A DNA stretch of 64,000 nt, from contig JAXGLZ010000002.1 of assembly GCA_040768925.1 (NCBI GenBank), forward strand, positions 434,001 to 498,000. The letters run 5' to 3'. Source of the DNA: CALNBC01 sp040768925 (GTDB lineage: Bacteria > Bacillota > Clostridia > Christensenellales > CALWSW01). Position 1 is the stretch's first letter, and the number at the start of each line of letters is the position of its first letter. The position numbers were made by a program, and so were the translations under genes. Positions 32,069-40,724 of the stretch are shown in pieces. The notes under the pieces were generated by a model that did no database searches, had not been told where the DNA came from, and saw only the letters and a program-made list of their open reading frames with translations.

Positions 32069-34343
32069 TTTTTTCTTCTTGCTTTTCTTCGTGCTTTTCT
32101 TCGTGCTTTTCTTCGTGCTTTTCTTCGTGCTTTTCTTCGCGGTCGGTCTTAATGTCATCCAAATCGGGGTATTCGATCCGCTCGTGGAGGATGCCCTTGA
32201 AGGTCGCCATGATCGAGGCCTCGATCCGGCCAAGGTCCGCCAGCGTCACCGGCGCGCGGTCGAACTGGCCGTCCTCGATCTTCGCGCGGATGATCTTGTT
32301 GACCATCTCGCGGATCTGCTCCTCGGAGGGGTTGTCCAGCGAATGGACGGCGGCCTCGCAGGCGTCGCAGATGGAAACGATCGCCGATTCCTTGGTCTGC
32401 GGGTTCGGCCCGGCGTATCGAAACGGCGCTTCGGAAAGATTCTGGTTCCCGTTCCGCTTGACGGCGTTGTAATAGAAGAACGAAGCGAGGGAGCTTCCGT
32501 GATGCTCCTGGGCAATGCTGATGATTTCCCCGGGCATCTTGGCCTTTTGGAGCATTAAAACGCCGTCCCGCACATGGGCGGTCAGCACCGCCGCGCTTTT
32601 TTCCGGCTCCAGGGCGTCGTGGGGATTGTCTCCCGAGCGCTGGTTTTCTTTGAAATAGATCGGCCGCTTGAGCTTGCCCACGTCGTGGTAAAAAGCGCCC
32701 ACCCGGGCCAAAAGGGCGTTTGCGCCGATGGCCGTCGCCGCGGCTTCGGCCAAAGAAGCCGTCAGCATGCTGTGGTGATAGGTCCCCGGCGCTTCCATCA
32801 TCAGCCGTTTCAGCAGGGGCTGGTTTGCGTTGCTCAATTCCGCCAGGCGCTGGGGCGTTGCCAGCCTGAACAGCCATTCCCAAAAGGGCATGATCCCGAT
32901 TCCGACGATCGCGCAGAGCACGTTCGTTCCCAGGATCCTCAGCATATCAAACAGCAGCTCGGAATCCGCCGCCGAGTCGATGAGCGAAAAGGTCCACAGC
33001 GCGACGGACATGACAAAAGAAGCAAAAAGCGCGCCGGTGAATACGGTGGACCGGCGCGTCGCCTTCCTGACGGACAGCACCCCGGCAAAACCGCCGACGA
33101 GCGTCATCGCCAAAGAGCGGAAAAACATGGCGTATTCGTAATTCGGCCCCAGGCACATCAGGCCGAAAATCAGCGAAAGATACAGGACGGAAACCGCCGC
33201 GACCCTGCCCGAAACCAGCATCGTGATCATGAACGCCGCGAGGTAAATCGGGTTGAACACCGTGTTGAACCTGAAGGAGATGATGGCGACGACCAGCGCG
33301 GTGCCGATCAGCAGCGAGGAAAGCAGGGCCTTTGAAAAGCTGGAAAGATACCTGGGGAGGTATACCGCGATCAGGCCGACGATGCAAAACAGGAAAATCC
33401 CGATGAAAACAGAGATCATCACGCCCATGAAGACCCTGTCCCCGGCCGCGCGGATGGCGCCCGCGGCAGCCAGCTCGCCATAGAGCTTTTCCGTCACCAC
33501 GGTTCCGGCGGAAGCCAGGACGTCGCCCTTTTTAACGTACTGATCCTCCACCGCGCTCGCCGCTTCGTCCATGGCGATCAGGGTGTCCGTCTCGCTGTAA
33601 ATCAGGGTGGGGTTGATGAATTCCCGGGCCATGACGGCGCAGAAATCCTTGATGGCTAAGGGAGTCAGCGGCTCAAGGCCCTGGCGGTACCCCGTGCGGT
33701 TTTCCTGAAGGGTGCTGTCCTTGATCCCCCTGCGCAAAACCGCGTTGATCCGCAGCTGGGCTTCCCGGGTCCAGGCCCGAAAATCCGTTTCCGAAAGGGA
33801 CAGCAAACCGTAAACCGCGTCGTCGGACAAAGCGTCCAGCGCGACGGGCTTTAAGGCGGCGATTTCTTCCGGCGTGACGATCGAAGCCCACTGGGCGGCG
33901 GTGATGTTCCCGCTCCCCAAAGCGGCGAGGGCGCTGCCCGCCTCCGCCGCGGAGGCCTTTTGCAGGCGCAGAAGATCGCAGTCCGCGCGGATCCTGTCCA
34001 GCCCGTCCAAAAAGGCGATGACGCCGTTGGTCAAACTGGCGTAAATCTCCTCGTCCAGCTTGTACACCTTTTCGACCGCGCTGCTGGCCTGGAGACGGCT
34101 GGCCACCGTGGCCTCCTCGTCGTACATATCCCGCGGGGCCAGCACATCGCTTGCCAGGGTATCGCCCAATTGGACGGAAAGCTGGGGCCTTGCGATGCTG
34201 ATCAGCACCGCGGCGACGGAAATCGCAAAAACCAGAAGAAGCGAGCCTGCGAACAGCATCCTGTTCCTGTCGGGCTTTCTCAGGCGCTTTTTTCCGATCA
34301 GCTTTTTTACCGGTTCCGCGGGAATCTTTTTTTTCAGCTTCAT
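32028..34343 (-). CDS. pgpH: 7TM-HD-type c-di-AMP phosphodiesterase (PgpH-like)
   Basis: A 771-aa membrane protein. An N-terminal helix (about 30-50), a long extracellular 7TMR-HDED domain (to about 310), seven membrane helices (about 320-500) and a cytoplasmic HD domain with FYHDVGKLKRP and the AQEHHGS histidines. PgpH hydrolyses c-di-AMP in Listeria. The position between phoH and ybeY is that of yqfF. The C-terminus is unusual: a run of EEKH repeats followed by a short tail that overlaps ybeY by 41 nt. A c-di-AMP-type regulator gene (BusR-like) lies 3 kb away. Confidence 0.92.
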   Translation of the reverse strand: MKLKKKIPAEPVKKLIGKKRLRKPDRNRMLFAGSLLLVFAISVAAVLISIARPQLSVQLGDTLASDVLAPRDMYDEEATVASRLQASSAVEKVYKLDEEIYASLTNGVIAFLDGLDRIRADCDLLRLQKASAAEAGSALAALGSGNITAAQWASIVTPEEIAALKPVALDALSDDAVYGLLSLSETDFRAWTREAQLRINAVLRRGIKDSTLQENRTGYRQGLEPLTPLAIKDFCAVMAREFINPTLIYSETDTLIAMDEAASAVEDQYVKKGDVLASAGTVVTEKLYGELAAAGAIRAAGDRVFMGVMISVFIGIFLFCIVGLIAVYLPRYLSSFSKALLSSLLIGTALVVAIISFRFNTVFNPIYLAAFMITMLVSGRVAAVSVLYLSLIFGLMCLGPNYEYAMFFRSLAMTLVGGFAGVLSVRKATRRSTVFTGALFASFVMSVALWTFSLIDSAADSELLFDMLRILGTNVLCAIVGIGIMPFWEWLFRLATPQRLAELSNANQPLLKRLMMEAPGTYHHSMLTASLAEAAATAIGANALLARVGAFYHDVGKLKRPIYFKENQRSGDNPHDALEPEKSAAVLTAHVRDGVLMLQKAKMPGEIISIAQEHHGSSLASFFYYNAVKRNGNQNLSEAPFRYAGPNPQTKESAIVSICDACEAAVHSLDNPSEEQIREMVNKIIRAKIEDGQFDRAPVTLADLGRIEASIMATFKGILHERIEYPDLDDIKTDREEKHEEKHEEKHEEKHEEKQEEKNDRDHQPADGAPV
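32079..32138 (+). repeat. 12-bp tandem repeat at the pgpH/ybeY junction
   Basis: Four perfect copies of GTGCTTTTCTTC (32091-32102, 32103-32114, 32115-32126, 32127-32138) plus one degenerate copy. On the minus strand this encodes EEKH repeats in the PgpH tail, directly upstream of the ybeY start. Confidence 0.95.
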
Positions 34344-34358
34344 GGGTTCACGCCTCCG

Positions 34359-35351
34359 TCAGCGCCCGGTTCGAAAATCCTGCCGCTTCTGCTCCGACTT
34401 GTCATAGGCGAGAATGATCTTCTGCACCATTTCGTGCCTGACGACATCCTTGTGGCTAAGGTATATGACGGACAGCCCCTCGACGTCCTTCAGCACCGCG
34501 GCCGCGTGGATCAGTCCGGAGCGCTTGTCCGCGGGGAGGTCGATCTGGGTGATGTCCCCCGTGACGATGACCTTGGAACCCTCGCCGAACCTGGTCAAAA
34601 ACATTTTCATCTGTTCGATGGTGCAGTTTTGCGCCTCATCCAGGATGATAAAGGCGTCGCTAAGGGTTCTTCCGCGCATATAGGCCAAAGGAGCGACCTC
34701 GATCGCGCCCTTTTCGGTCAGGGCCTTGAAGCTGTCCATGCCCAGAAAATCATACAGCGCGTCATACAGCGGGCGAAGGTAGGGGTCCACCTTGTTCTGA
34801 AGGTCGCCGGGCAAAAAACCCAGCTTTTCCCCCGCTTCCACCGCCGGCCGCGTCAGGATGATTTTGTTGACTTCCTTGTTCTTGAAGGCGAGCACGGCCA
34901 TGGCCACGGCAAGATAGGTCTTGCCGGTGCCTGCGGGGCCGATGGAAAAGACCACCGTATTGTCCCTGATGGCTTTGACGTATCTCTTTTGCCCCAGGGT
35001 TTTGCAGCGCACCTGCCTTCCCCGGTTGGTGAAGGCGATGACGTCCGCCGAAATGTCCGTGATCAGCTCGGCGTTCCCTTCCCGCGCAAGGTCGACGGCG
35101 TAGCGGATGCGCTTTTTGTCCACCCGCTCCCCCGCGGCGATGAGCATGAGCAGCTTTTCGATCACAAGAGCGGCCAGCTCGACGTTCGCGCTTTCGCCGG
35201 ATACGGCGATGCTGTGGTTCTTTGCGCCTACCGTTGCGCCCGTTTCTTCCCTGATGACTTCGGCGTTTTCGTCCAGATTGCCGAAAAGCGCGGAAATCTG
35301 GTCCATGGATTCAACTTCAACAAGCCTGCACACTTCAGGTATATCGCTCAT
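34359..35351 (-). CDS. phoH: PhoH-family ATPase
   Basis: A 330-aa P-loop protein with an N-terminal KH-like segment, Walker A GPAGTGKTYLAVA, RPAVEAGEKLGFLPGD and Walker B FIILDEAQN. It is the PhoL/YqfE-type member, proposed to function with YbeY in RNA metabolism. It lies between yqfD and pgpH, the conserved order. Confidence 0.95.
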   Translation of the reverse strand: MSDIPEVCRLVEVESMDQISALFGNLDENAEVIREETGATVGAKNHSIAVSGESANVELAALVIEKLLMLIAAGERVDKKRIRYAVDLAREGNAELITDISADVIAFTNRGRQVRCKTLGQKRYVKAIRDNTVVFSIGPAGTGKTYLAVAMAVLAFKNKEVNKIILTRPAVEAGEKLGFLPGDLQNKVDPYLRPLYDALYDFLGMDSFKALTEKGAIEVAPLAYMRGRTLSDAFIILDEAQNCTIEQMKMFLTRFGEGSKVIVTGDITQIDLPADKRSGLIHAAAVLKDVEGLSVIYLSHKDVVRHEMVQKIILAYDKSEQKRQDFRTGR

Positions 35352-35377
35352 GCTTTGATTCCTTTGTTTCTTAATCT

Positions 35378-36541
35378 TTATCCGGCGGGGATCGGGGACG
35401 CCGCCGAAATGTTCTCATTCGTTTCGATGACCGTTATGGCGATCAGGCCGTTTTCCGTGGCCTGGAAGGTCGTTTCGGAATCGACGATCCGCGCGTCCTG
35501 CGGGACCTGGGCGCTCGCCCGGCTGAAGGACGCTTCCTTCGCCAGCCGCATCAGCTCGTCTTCCTGCCTTTGAACAATCCTGCTCTCGATCTCATAACGG
35601 ATTTCCTTCGCGACGGTCATCGGCAGGAAAAACCCGGAGCAGTCGCAGCTGATGCTGCGTTCCGTATCGTATTTTGCGAATTCCGGCGGCTCGGCCGCTT
35701 CCATGCCGGCGATTTCGATCACCGCCGCATTCTGCACCCTGCCGGTGCGGACGAATTCCGCGGTTTCGTTGGAGACAAAGGCCCGGCCGGTATACCACAC
35801 CCGGCCGACGATGTCCGCCCGGGCGCGGACGGACCGCCCCCCGGCGTGGGTCAGCGCGCCGGACACCAGGGTCTGGCCGGGATCCACGGTCTGCCCTTCT
35901 TTGACCGCCGCTTCGCCCTCATAGACGAAGATCGAGGCGATCATCGCCCTTTTTGTGGCGACGATATGGGCGGGGGTCGTATCGTCCAGCGCTTCGGGGG
36001 GCGGGGTTTCCTCCACCACCTCGACGAGCAGCCGCGTTCCCTCGATCGTCACGCCGATCCAGGCGACTCCGCTGGTCCTTAGGATCAGCCTGTCCCCCAG
36101 GCCGCTGTGGTTGATTTGGGAAACCGGGGCACCCTCCGTCACCCCCTCTTCCTTAAGGGCGTCTATGATCTGCTTTTCATCCGTGTTCAGGCAGCCGGAA
36201 ACGTCGATCCGCCAGATAAAGCCGGAAAGCAGATAAACCGCCGCCAGCGCGGCCGCGCCGCCCCAAAAAAGCATGGGCCGCGCACGCAAGCCCGCGAGAA
36301 TAAAGGGGACGCCGCTTCTTTTGATAATGCGCACCGAGCATTTTGCCCTGCGGTTGACGGCGCGCAGCTGGAAAAATCCATTTGGGGTCACGCAGGCCGT
36401 CAGCACGCCCGGCCCCTCGCTCCTGATGCCCCGAACGGGGATCCCGTTTTCCCTGGCGAGCTCGATCAGGCGGATGGGCGCGCTTCCTTTGATTTGTATT
36501 TTAACATATCCGCGTAAAGAATACCACAGCGACAGCGCCAT
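35378..36541 (-). CDS. yqfD: Sporulation protein YqfD
   Basis: A 387-aa protein of the SpoIV-associated YqfD family. It has a domain around residues 1-90, one membrane helix (MLFWGGAAALAAVYLLSGFI) and a long extracellular domain with WIGVTIEGTRLLVEVVEETPP. Sigma-E controlled in B. subtilis. It follows yqfC by 15 bp. Confidence 0.9.
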   Translation of the reverse strand: MALSLWYSLRGYVKIQIKGSAPIRLIELARENGIPVRGIRSEGPGVLTACVTPNGFFQLRAVNRRAKCSVRIIKRSGVPFILAGLRARPMLFWGGAAALAAVYLLSGFIWRIDVSGCLNTDEKQIIDALKEEGVTEGAPVSQINHSGLGDRLILRTSGVAWIGVTIEGTRLLVEVVEETPPPEALDDTTPAHIVATKRAMIASIFVYEGEAAVKEGQTVDPGQTLVSGALTHAGGRSVRARADIVGRVWYTGRAFVSNETAEFVRTGRVQNAAVIEIAGMEAAEPPEFAKYDTERSISCDCSGFFLPMTVAKEIRYEIESRIVQRQEDELMRLAKEASFSRASAQVPQDARIVDSETTFQATENGLIAITVIETNENISAASPIPAG

Positions 36542-36556
36542 TGAAGAAATACCTCG

Positions 36557-36841
36557 TCACATCCACTCGATCGTTTTGATCTCGCCGGTCAGCAGCAGCG
36601 ATCCGCAGCCCAGATCCTCCAAAACCAAAGAAACCCCCGTGATTCTCAGCACGCCGACGGATGTTTTTACCGCCAGGTTTTCGCCGTCGAACTCCTCCAC
36701 GCCCTTGTGGTTCTCGACGGTCAGCTTCCGCCTGCCATCCACGCTCACCATCGGTTCGTCCAACAACACATCCGCCGGAAGATCGAGGGCTTTTGTCAGC
36801 CCCCGGCGAATCGGCTTTTCGGATTTCCGCGTGGCCTTCAT
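36557..36841 (-). CDS. yqfC: Sporulation protein YqfC
   Basis: A 94-aa protein (LPADVLLDEPMVSVDGRRKL, ENHKGVEEF, LRITG) of the YqfC/YabP family. The ATG at 36841 is chosen because GCGGAGGT lies upstream; an earlier ATG at 36868 has no ribosome site. First gene of the yqfC-yqfD-phoH-pgpH-ybeY-cdd-era run. Confidence 0.9.
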   Translation of the reverse strand: MKATRKSEKPIRRGLTKALDLPADVLLDEPMVSVDGRRKLTVENHKGVEEFDGENLAVKTSVGVLRITGVSLVLEDLGCGSLLLTGEIKTIEWM

Positions 36842-36912
36842 GCTACCTCCGCAAAACTGTTGTTTCATATCATATTATGACCACAGCGTATTAAAAAGAC
36901 GCCCCTTTGGGG

Positions 36913-37130
36913 CGTCCCAAGGCGGCAAAAAAGGCCTGCGTGCCGCTTTGCCGGTTGGTTTTCAAGGTCGTCGGCGAAGCCGGCATCAATCCTTGATGAA
37001 GGCCGAAATCTGTGATTCCGGCGCGCTTCGCGCGAGATGATTCCGGCCCCAAATGGCCGGAATGGCACGGTCCGTTTGGATTAATGCTCAGGGGCTTCGG
37101 CCCCTGGAACCCCCGGGGTTTGGGATCTGC
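36913..37130 (-). repeat. Intergenic hairpin repeat family, copy E
   Basis: In minus orientation: AACCCCGGGGGTT, AGGGGCCGAAGCCCCT, a hairpin ATTCCGGCC / GGCCGGAAT replacing the copy A and B hairpins, CGGAATCACAGATT, TCATCAAGGATTGATGCCGGC, and AAAACCAACCGGCAAAG. It lies between the recombinase 3' end and yqfC. Confidence 0.75.
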
Positions 37131-37180
37131 TTATGATCTGCGGCGTCCTGAAACAGGAGCGCCTCCTTTGCCTTCGTTCC

Positions 37181-38860
37181 TCACACGTATTTTTGCATGT
37201 GGTTCAGGGCCGATTTTTCCAGCCGGGAAACCTGGGCTTGCGAAATACCCCTTTCGCAGAGCGAAATGCCGCGGCGGCTTTCCCCAAGGTCCACGGAAAA
37301 GAGCCTTCCCATGCTCAGGAAAAGATCCAGCCTTGCGCCGCTTGCCGTTTTCGTCACTTCGATCCTCGAAAGCGCCGCGGCGGCGACGGCCGGCTCAAAG
37401 GATTTTTCGTCCCAGGCCGCGTTCAACGCCTTTTTCAGCCCCGCCAGCTTTTTTTCCCTTTGCCCGTAGCGAAGCAAGGCGTCTTGCATCCCGCTCAGGG
37501 CGCTTTTTGCGGCTTCGATCGCTTGGGTCATTTCGCTGTTCCGCGTTGCGAATTCCGCCTTTTCGATCAGCCCTTCCACCGCGAGCTCCAGCAGCTTGTC
37601 CCGCTTTTTAACCAGCTTTTGCAGTTCCGCTTCCTGGTCTTTGATCTTTTTTGACAGGCCGTTTTCCGGCGAAAGGGAGGCGTAAAGCTCGACCAGACCG
37701 CCGGTGATCTCCTCCCGGTTTAAAAAAACCCGCTTGACGGCGGCGGTCACCACCTTGTTCAGCTCTTCCGTATACAGGGTGGGGGCGGAGCAGCCCTTTT
37801 CGCCGTGCAGCCTGTACCGCCGGCAGCTCCAGCATTCCCGCTCCCCCGCGGCGGTGCGCCGCACCTGCCTGTGGAAGGCGGTTTCGTGCTCCTTGCAGAT
37901 GATTTTGCCGCTGTAGGCATAGCGCGTCCCGCAGGCTTGAGCCTTTTCCCGGATGGCCTCGCCCCTTCTTTCAAGCAGGGCGTTCGCGCGCTCCCAAAGC
38001 TCCTCGGAAACGAGGGCGGGAACGTTTTCGTCCGGGTGTTCCAGCCATTCGCCCCTGGGCAGCTTAACGCTGCGCTTGGAGCGGAAATCCACCTTGGTGG
38101 TCTTGTTGCCGCAATAACAGCCCTTGTATTTCGGGTTGGAGAGGATCCCCCGCAGGGTATGATAGGAAAAAGGGCCCCCTTTTGCGTCGGAAAATCCCTC
38201 CTCGAACAGGGCGAAGGACAGCTTTCTGATCCCCAGGCCGCCGGCCGCGTAAAGCGCGAAGGCCCGCCTCACCATCGCGGCCTCGCTTTCGTCCACCGCG
38301 AGCTTTCCGTCTTGCTTAATATATCCCGTCGGCGCGGCCCCCAGCATCCTGCCCTTTTCCCTGGCCCTTTTTATGCCGAAACTCACGCGTTCGCTGAGCT
38401 TGCGCACCTCGTCCTGGGCGATGCCTGCCATGATCGTCAGCCTAAGCTCCGAATCCGGAAGGAGGGTGTTGATGTTGTCCGACTGAAAAAAAACCCCCAC
38501 CCCGCAGTTCAAAAGTTCTTGGGTGTAGCGGATGCTGTCCAGGGTGTTTCTGGAAAAACGGCTGATCTCCTTGGTGATCAGCAGGTCGAAGACCCCGGAT
38601 TTTCCGTCCTCAATCATGCGCAAAAAGCTGCGCCGCGCCAGCACCCCGGTTCCGCTGATCCCTTCGTCCACGTAGCCGCCGGCGAACGTCCAGTTGGGGT
38701 TTTCGCGGATCATGCGCTCGTAATAATCGATCTGGTTGCCCAAAGAACCCCTTTGCTCGTCCTTTTCCGTGGAAACCCGGGCGTAATACGCGACCTTCAG
38801 CGGCAGCTCGAACAGATTGCTCCCGCTGTTCAGGGCGCCGCGCAGCCTGATGATATCCAT
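37181..38860 (-). CDS. Large serine recombinase with a SigG-like C-terminal tail
   Basis: A 559-aa site-specific recombinase. The resolvase domain (about 20-165) has YYARVST with the nucleophilic Ser, and SRFSRNT. A recombinase domain follows (LRGILSNPKYKGCYCG), then a zinc-ribbon module (residues about 310-375, with CKEH, CWSC and GC) and a coiled coil. The last 22 codons (37181-37249), GISQAQVSRLEKSALNHMQK plus two residues, do not belong to recombinases. They match the region 4.2 end of sporulation sigma factors SigG/SigF. GGAGGT precedes the ATG at 38860. It resembles SpoIVCA-type enzymes that split sigma factor genes. Confidence 0.92.
   Translation of the reverse strand: MDIIRLRGALNSGSNLFELPLKVAYYARVSTEKDEQRGSLGNQIDYYERMIRENPNWTFAGGYVDEGISGTGVLARRSFLRMIEDGKSGVFDLLITKEISRFSRNTLDSIRYTQELLNCGVGVFFQSDNINTLLPDSELRLTIMAGIAQDEVRKLSERVSFGIKRAREKGRMLGAAPTGYIKQDGKLAVDESEAAMVRRAFALYAAGGLGIRKLSFALFEEGFSDAKGGPFSYHTLRGILSNPKYKGCYCGNKTTKVDFRSKRSVKLPRGEWLEHPDENVPALVSEELWERANALLERRGEAIREKAQACGTRYAYSGKIICKEHETAFHRQVRRTAAGERECWSCRRYRLHGEKGCSAPTLYTEELNKVVTAAVKRVFLNREEITGGLVELYASLSPENGLSKKIKDQEAELQKLVKKRDKLLELAVEGLIEKAEFATRNSEMTQAIEAAKSALSGMQDALLRYGQREKKLAGLKKALNAAWDEKSFEPAVAAAALSRIEVTKTASGARLDLFLSMGRLFSVDLGESRRGISLCERGISQAQVSRLEKSALNHMQKYV
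37240..37270 (-). other. Candidate recombination junction at the SigG-like tail
   Basis: Directly at the start of the sigma-like tail are an inverted repeat TTTCGC-AGA-GCGAAA (37252-37266) and two imperfect direct copies of GCGAAATRCC (37240-37249 and 37261-37270). Serine integrase attachment sites are short and often have such imperfect symmetry. Interpretation as an att core is inference. Confidence 0.35.
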
Positions 38861-38885
38861 GCGCACCTCCGTTATCCATGCTTTC

Positions 38886-39038
38886 TTATATTTTATTGCC
38901 CCGCTTCCGCGCGGTCAAACGCTCCAGCAAGGCAATGTTTGCCAGATTGTAGGTTTCGAAGTCCAGCTCGCCCTTTTCGAACATCAGCTCGTTGAGCGCC
39001 AGCTGGATTTTGATTCTCGCCTCTTCCCTGCTTTCCAT
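38886..39038 (-). CDS. Small recombinase-associated protein
   Basis: A 50-aa frame (MESREEARIKIQLALNELMF onwards, ending ARKRGNKI) with a strong GGAGGTG ribosome site. It ends 25 bp before the recombinase start and shares its strand. Similar short helical proteins often precede large serine recombinases in gut Firmicutes; a regulatory or directionality role is inference. 39039-39146 shows no further gene. Confidence 0.65.
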   Translation of the reverse strand: MESREEARIKIQLALNELMFEKGELDFETYNLANIALLERLTARKRGNKI

Positions 39039-39146
39039 GGGCCACCTCCGTTTTCTGCGAACCGGCCGCAAAGCGTGCCCGCCCGGCCGCCGTTTTGCCG
39101 ATTATCCCCAAGTATTCCCAAAGAAAGCATCTGTGACCAAATCATG

Positions 39147-39175
39147 AATATTTCCACAATTTTCGCCATCCACTA
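39147..39175 (+). promoter_or_regulatory. Sigma-E type promoter for the second dacF-like gene
   Basis: GAATATT (39147-39153), 14-bp spacer, CATCCACT (39168-39175). Full match to KMATATT and 7 of 8 to CATACANT. It lies about 60 bp before the gene. Confidence 0.55.
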
Positions 39176-39235
39176 CCTTTTGACGCCATGTAATGGTAAT
39201 ATATATCCGTTGATTTTTCAGTTGGAGGCATTTCC

Positions 39236-40639
39236 GTGCGCAATCGTCGTCTGATCGCTCTGTTCCTTGCTGTCGCCGTTCTGTTTTGTGTCGCGCCCGT
39301 TGGGGCGTCGGCCGAATTCGGTGGAACGGTCAAATCCGACCACGTGCTTATGATGGACGCGGATTCCGGCCTGATCCTCTACGAAAAGGACGCTTATGCA
39401 AAGGCGTATCCCGCCAGCACGACTAAGGTGATGACCTGTATTCTCGTGCTGGAGGCTTGCGAGAACCTTCGGGATAAAATCACGATCAGCAAGATCATAA
39501 ACAATTACGGCGAAGGGAACAGCCTGATGGGCCTTGCCGTGGGGGACGAGGTCCGGGTCAAAGACCTGCTCTACGGCCTTATGCTGCCTTCCGGGAACGA
39601 CGCCGCGGCCGTTCTTGCCGAGCATTTCGGCGGCAGCCTTGAAGGCTTTGCGGATATGATGAACGCAAAGGCCGAAGCGCTGGGCATGGAAAACACCCAT
39701 TACGCCAATCCCCACGGCCTGCACGACGAGGAGCATTACACAACGGCTTACGACATGGCCGTTCTGGTGCGCTACGCCATGCAAAACGGGGATTTCCGCG
39801 CCATCGTGAGCACCCCGTCTTATACCTGCCCTTCCACAAAAAAGATGGACGAGCGCACCCTTTACAACACCAACCGCTTTTTAAACCCCAAGGAAAAGAA
39901 CAAAAAATACAATTGGAGCGCCGTGACCGGCGTGAAAACCGGCTTCACGAACGCCGCGGGGGGCTGCTTCGTCGCCACAGCCAGCCAGGACGGCAAGAAC
40001 CTTGTGTGCATCATCCTGGGCGACCGGTCGGACGGCCAGGAGGGCCGCTGGACCGAGGCGCGCGCCCTGCTGGAATACGGATTCGAAACCCTGACGACCG
40101 CCCAAATCTCCGAGCTTGGCCTTCTCGAACAGACGGTCAACGTTCCGAACGCCGCGGCGGACGACGAGGGGAACGGCGTGCTCACCCTGATCATCGGGAG
40201 CGGCTCCGCCACCGTCGCCTGCACAGAGGAGATTCTGAACGCCATCGCTTCCGGCCAGTCCCGGGCGGAGGTGGACATCAAGCTGGACGGCGTCATTTCC
40301 GCGCCGATCGCCGCCAATCAAAAGCTGGGAACGGCCGCCATCCGCTTTAACGGCAACACCCTGGGCACGGCGGACGTTTTCGCCTCCCGCGCCGTCGCCG
40401 AAAAGCAGGAGGTCGCCCCCAGCGAGCTCCCCTCCCAGTCGCCGGAGAGCAATTCCCTCGTCGGCGGTCCCCCTTCGGTGATACGCGCCCAGGGCCCCAG
40501 CGTCTATCTGATCGTCGCGGCGGTCATCCTCGTGCTGATCATCCTGCTGGTCATCCTCAGGATCAGGAACCAGTCGAGACGAAAAAGGCGGCGCAAGGCT
40601 CCCCCTTCCCGCCGCAGAAAACAGGGCGATCAGCTTTGA
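39236..40639 (+). CDS. D-alanyl-D-alanine carboxypeptidase (S11, intact active site)
   Basis: A 467-aa secreted, membrane-anchored PBP5-type enzyme that trims the terminal D-Ala of peptidoglycan stem peptides. Signal peptide at 1-23. SxxK is in YPASTTKVMT, SxN in LPSGNDAA, KTG in GVKTGFTNAAGG, all intact. A C-terminal helix (VYLIVAAVILVLIILLVIL) with a very basic tail anchors it. GTG start with TTGGAGG. With a sigma-E-like promoter it could function like DacB in spore cortex synthesis. It contrasts with the inactive paralogue at 1.9 kb. Confidence 0.93.
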   Translation: MRNRRLIALFLAVAVLFCVAPVGASAEFGGTVKSDHVLMMDADSGLILYEKDAYAKAYPASTTKVMTCILVLEACENLRDKITISKIINNYGEGNSLMGLAVGDEVRVKDLLYGLMLPSGNDAAAVLAEHFGGSLEGFADMMNAKAEALGMENTHYANPHGLHDEEHYTTAYDMAVLVRYAMQNGDFRAIVSTPSYTCPSTKKMDERTLYNTNRFLNPKEKNKKYNWSAVTGVKTGFTNAAGGCFVATASQDGKNLVCIILGDRSDGQEGRWTEARALLEYGFETLTTAQISELGLLEQTVNVPNAAADDEGNGVLTLIIGSGSATVACTEEILNAIASGQSRAEVDIKLDGVISAPIAANQKLGTAAIRFNGNTLGTADVFASRAVAEKQEVAPSELPSQSPESNSLVGGPPSVIRAQGPSVYLIVAAVILVLIILLVILRIRNQSRRKRRRKAPPSRRRKQGDQL

Positions 40640-40672
40640 CGCAGGTTCGGGAAAAATACCTTAAACTAATGG

Positions 40673-40708
40673 AACAGCCCGCCGGTTATGCTTTCCGGCG
40701 GGCTGTTT
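40673..40708. terminator. Bidirectional terminator between convergent dacF-like and M16 genes
   Basis: AACAGCCCGCCGG / CCGGCGGGCTGTT, perfect 13-bp stem with a T-rich end on both strands. Confidence 0.85.
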
Positions 40709-40724
40709 GTATGGTTTGGGTTGC

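Noticed and set aside
37181..38860. Transposon or prophage around the recombinase
   Set aside because: Only the recombinase and one small ORF are present, flanked by core genes; no cargo, structural phage genes or inverted termini were found.
39181..39215. Sigma-A promoter TTGACG with TATATA before the dacF-like gene
   Set aside because: Spacing is 14-15 bp, not 17; the sigma-E-type match upstream is much better.
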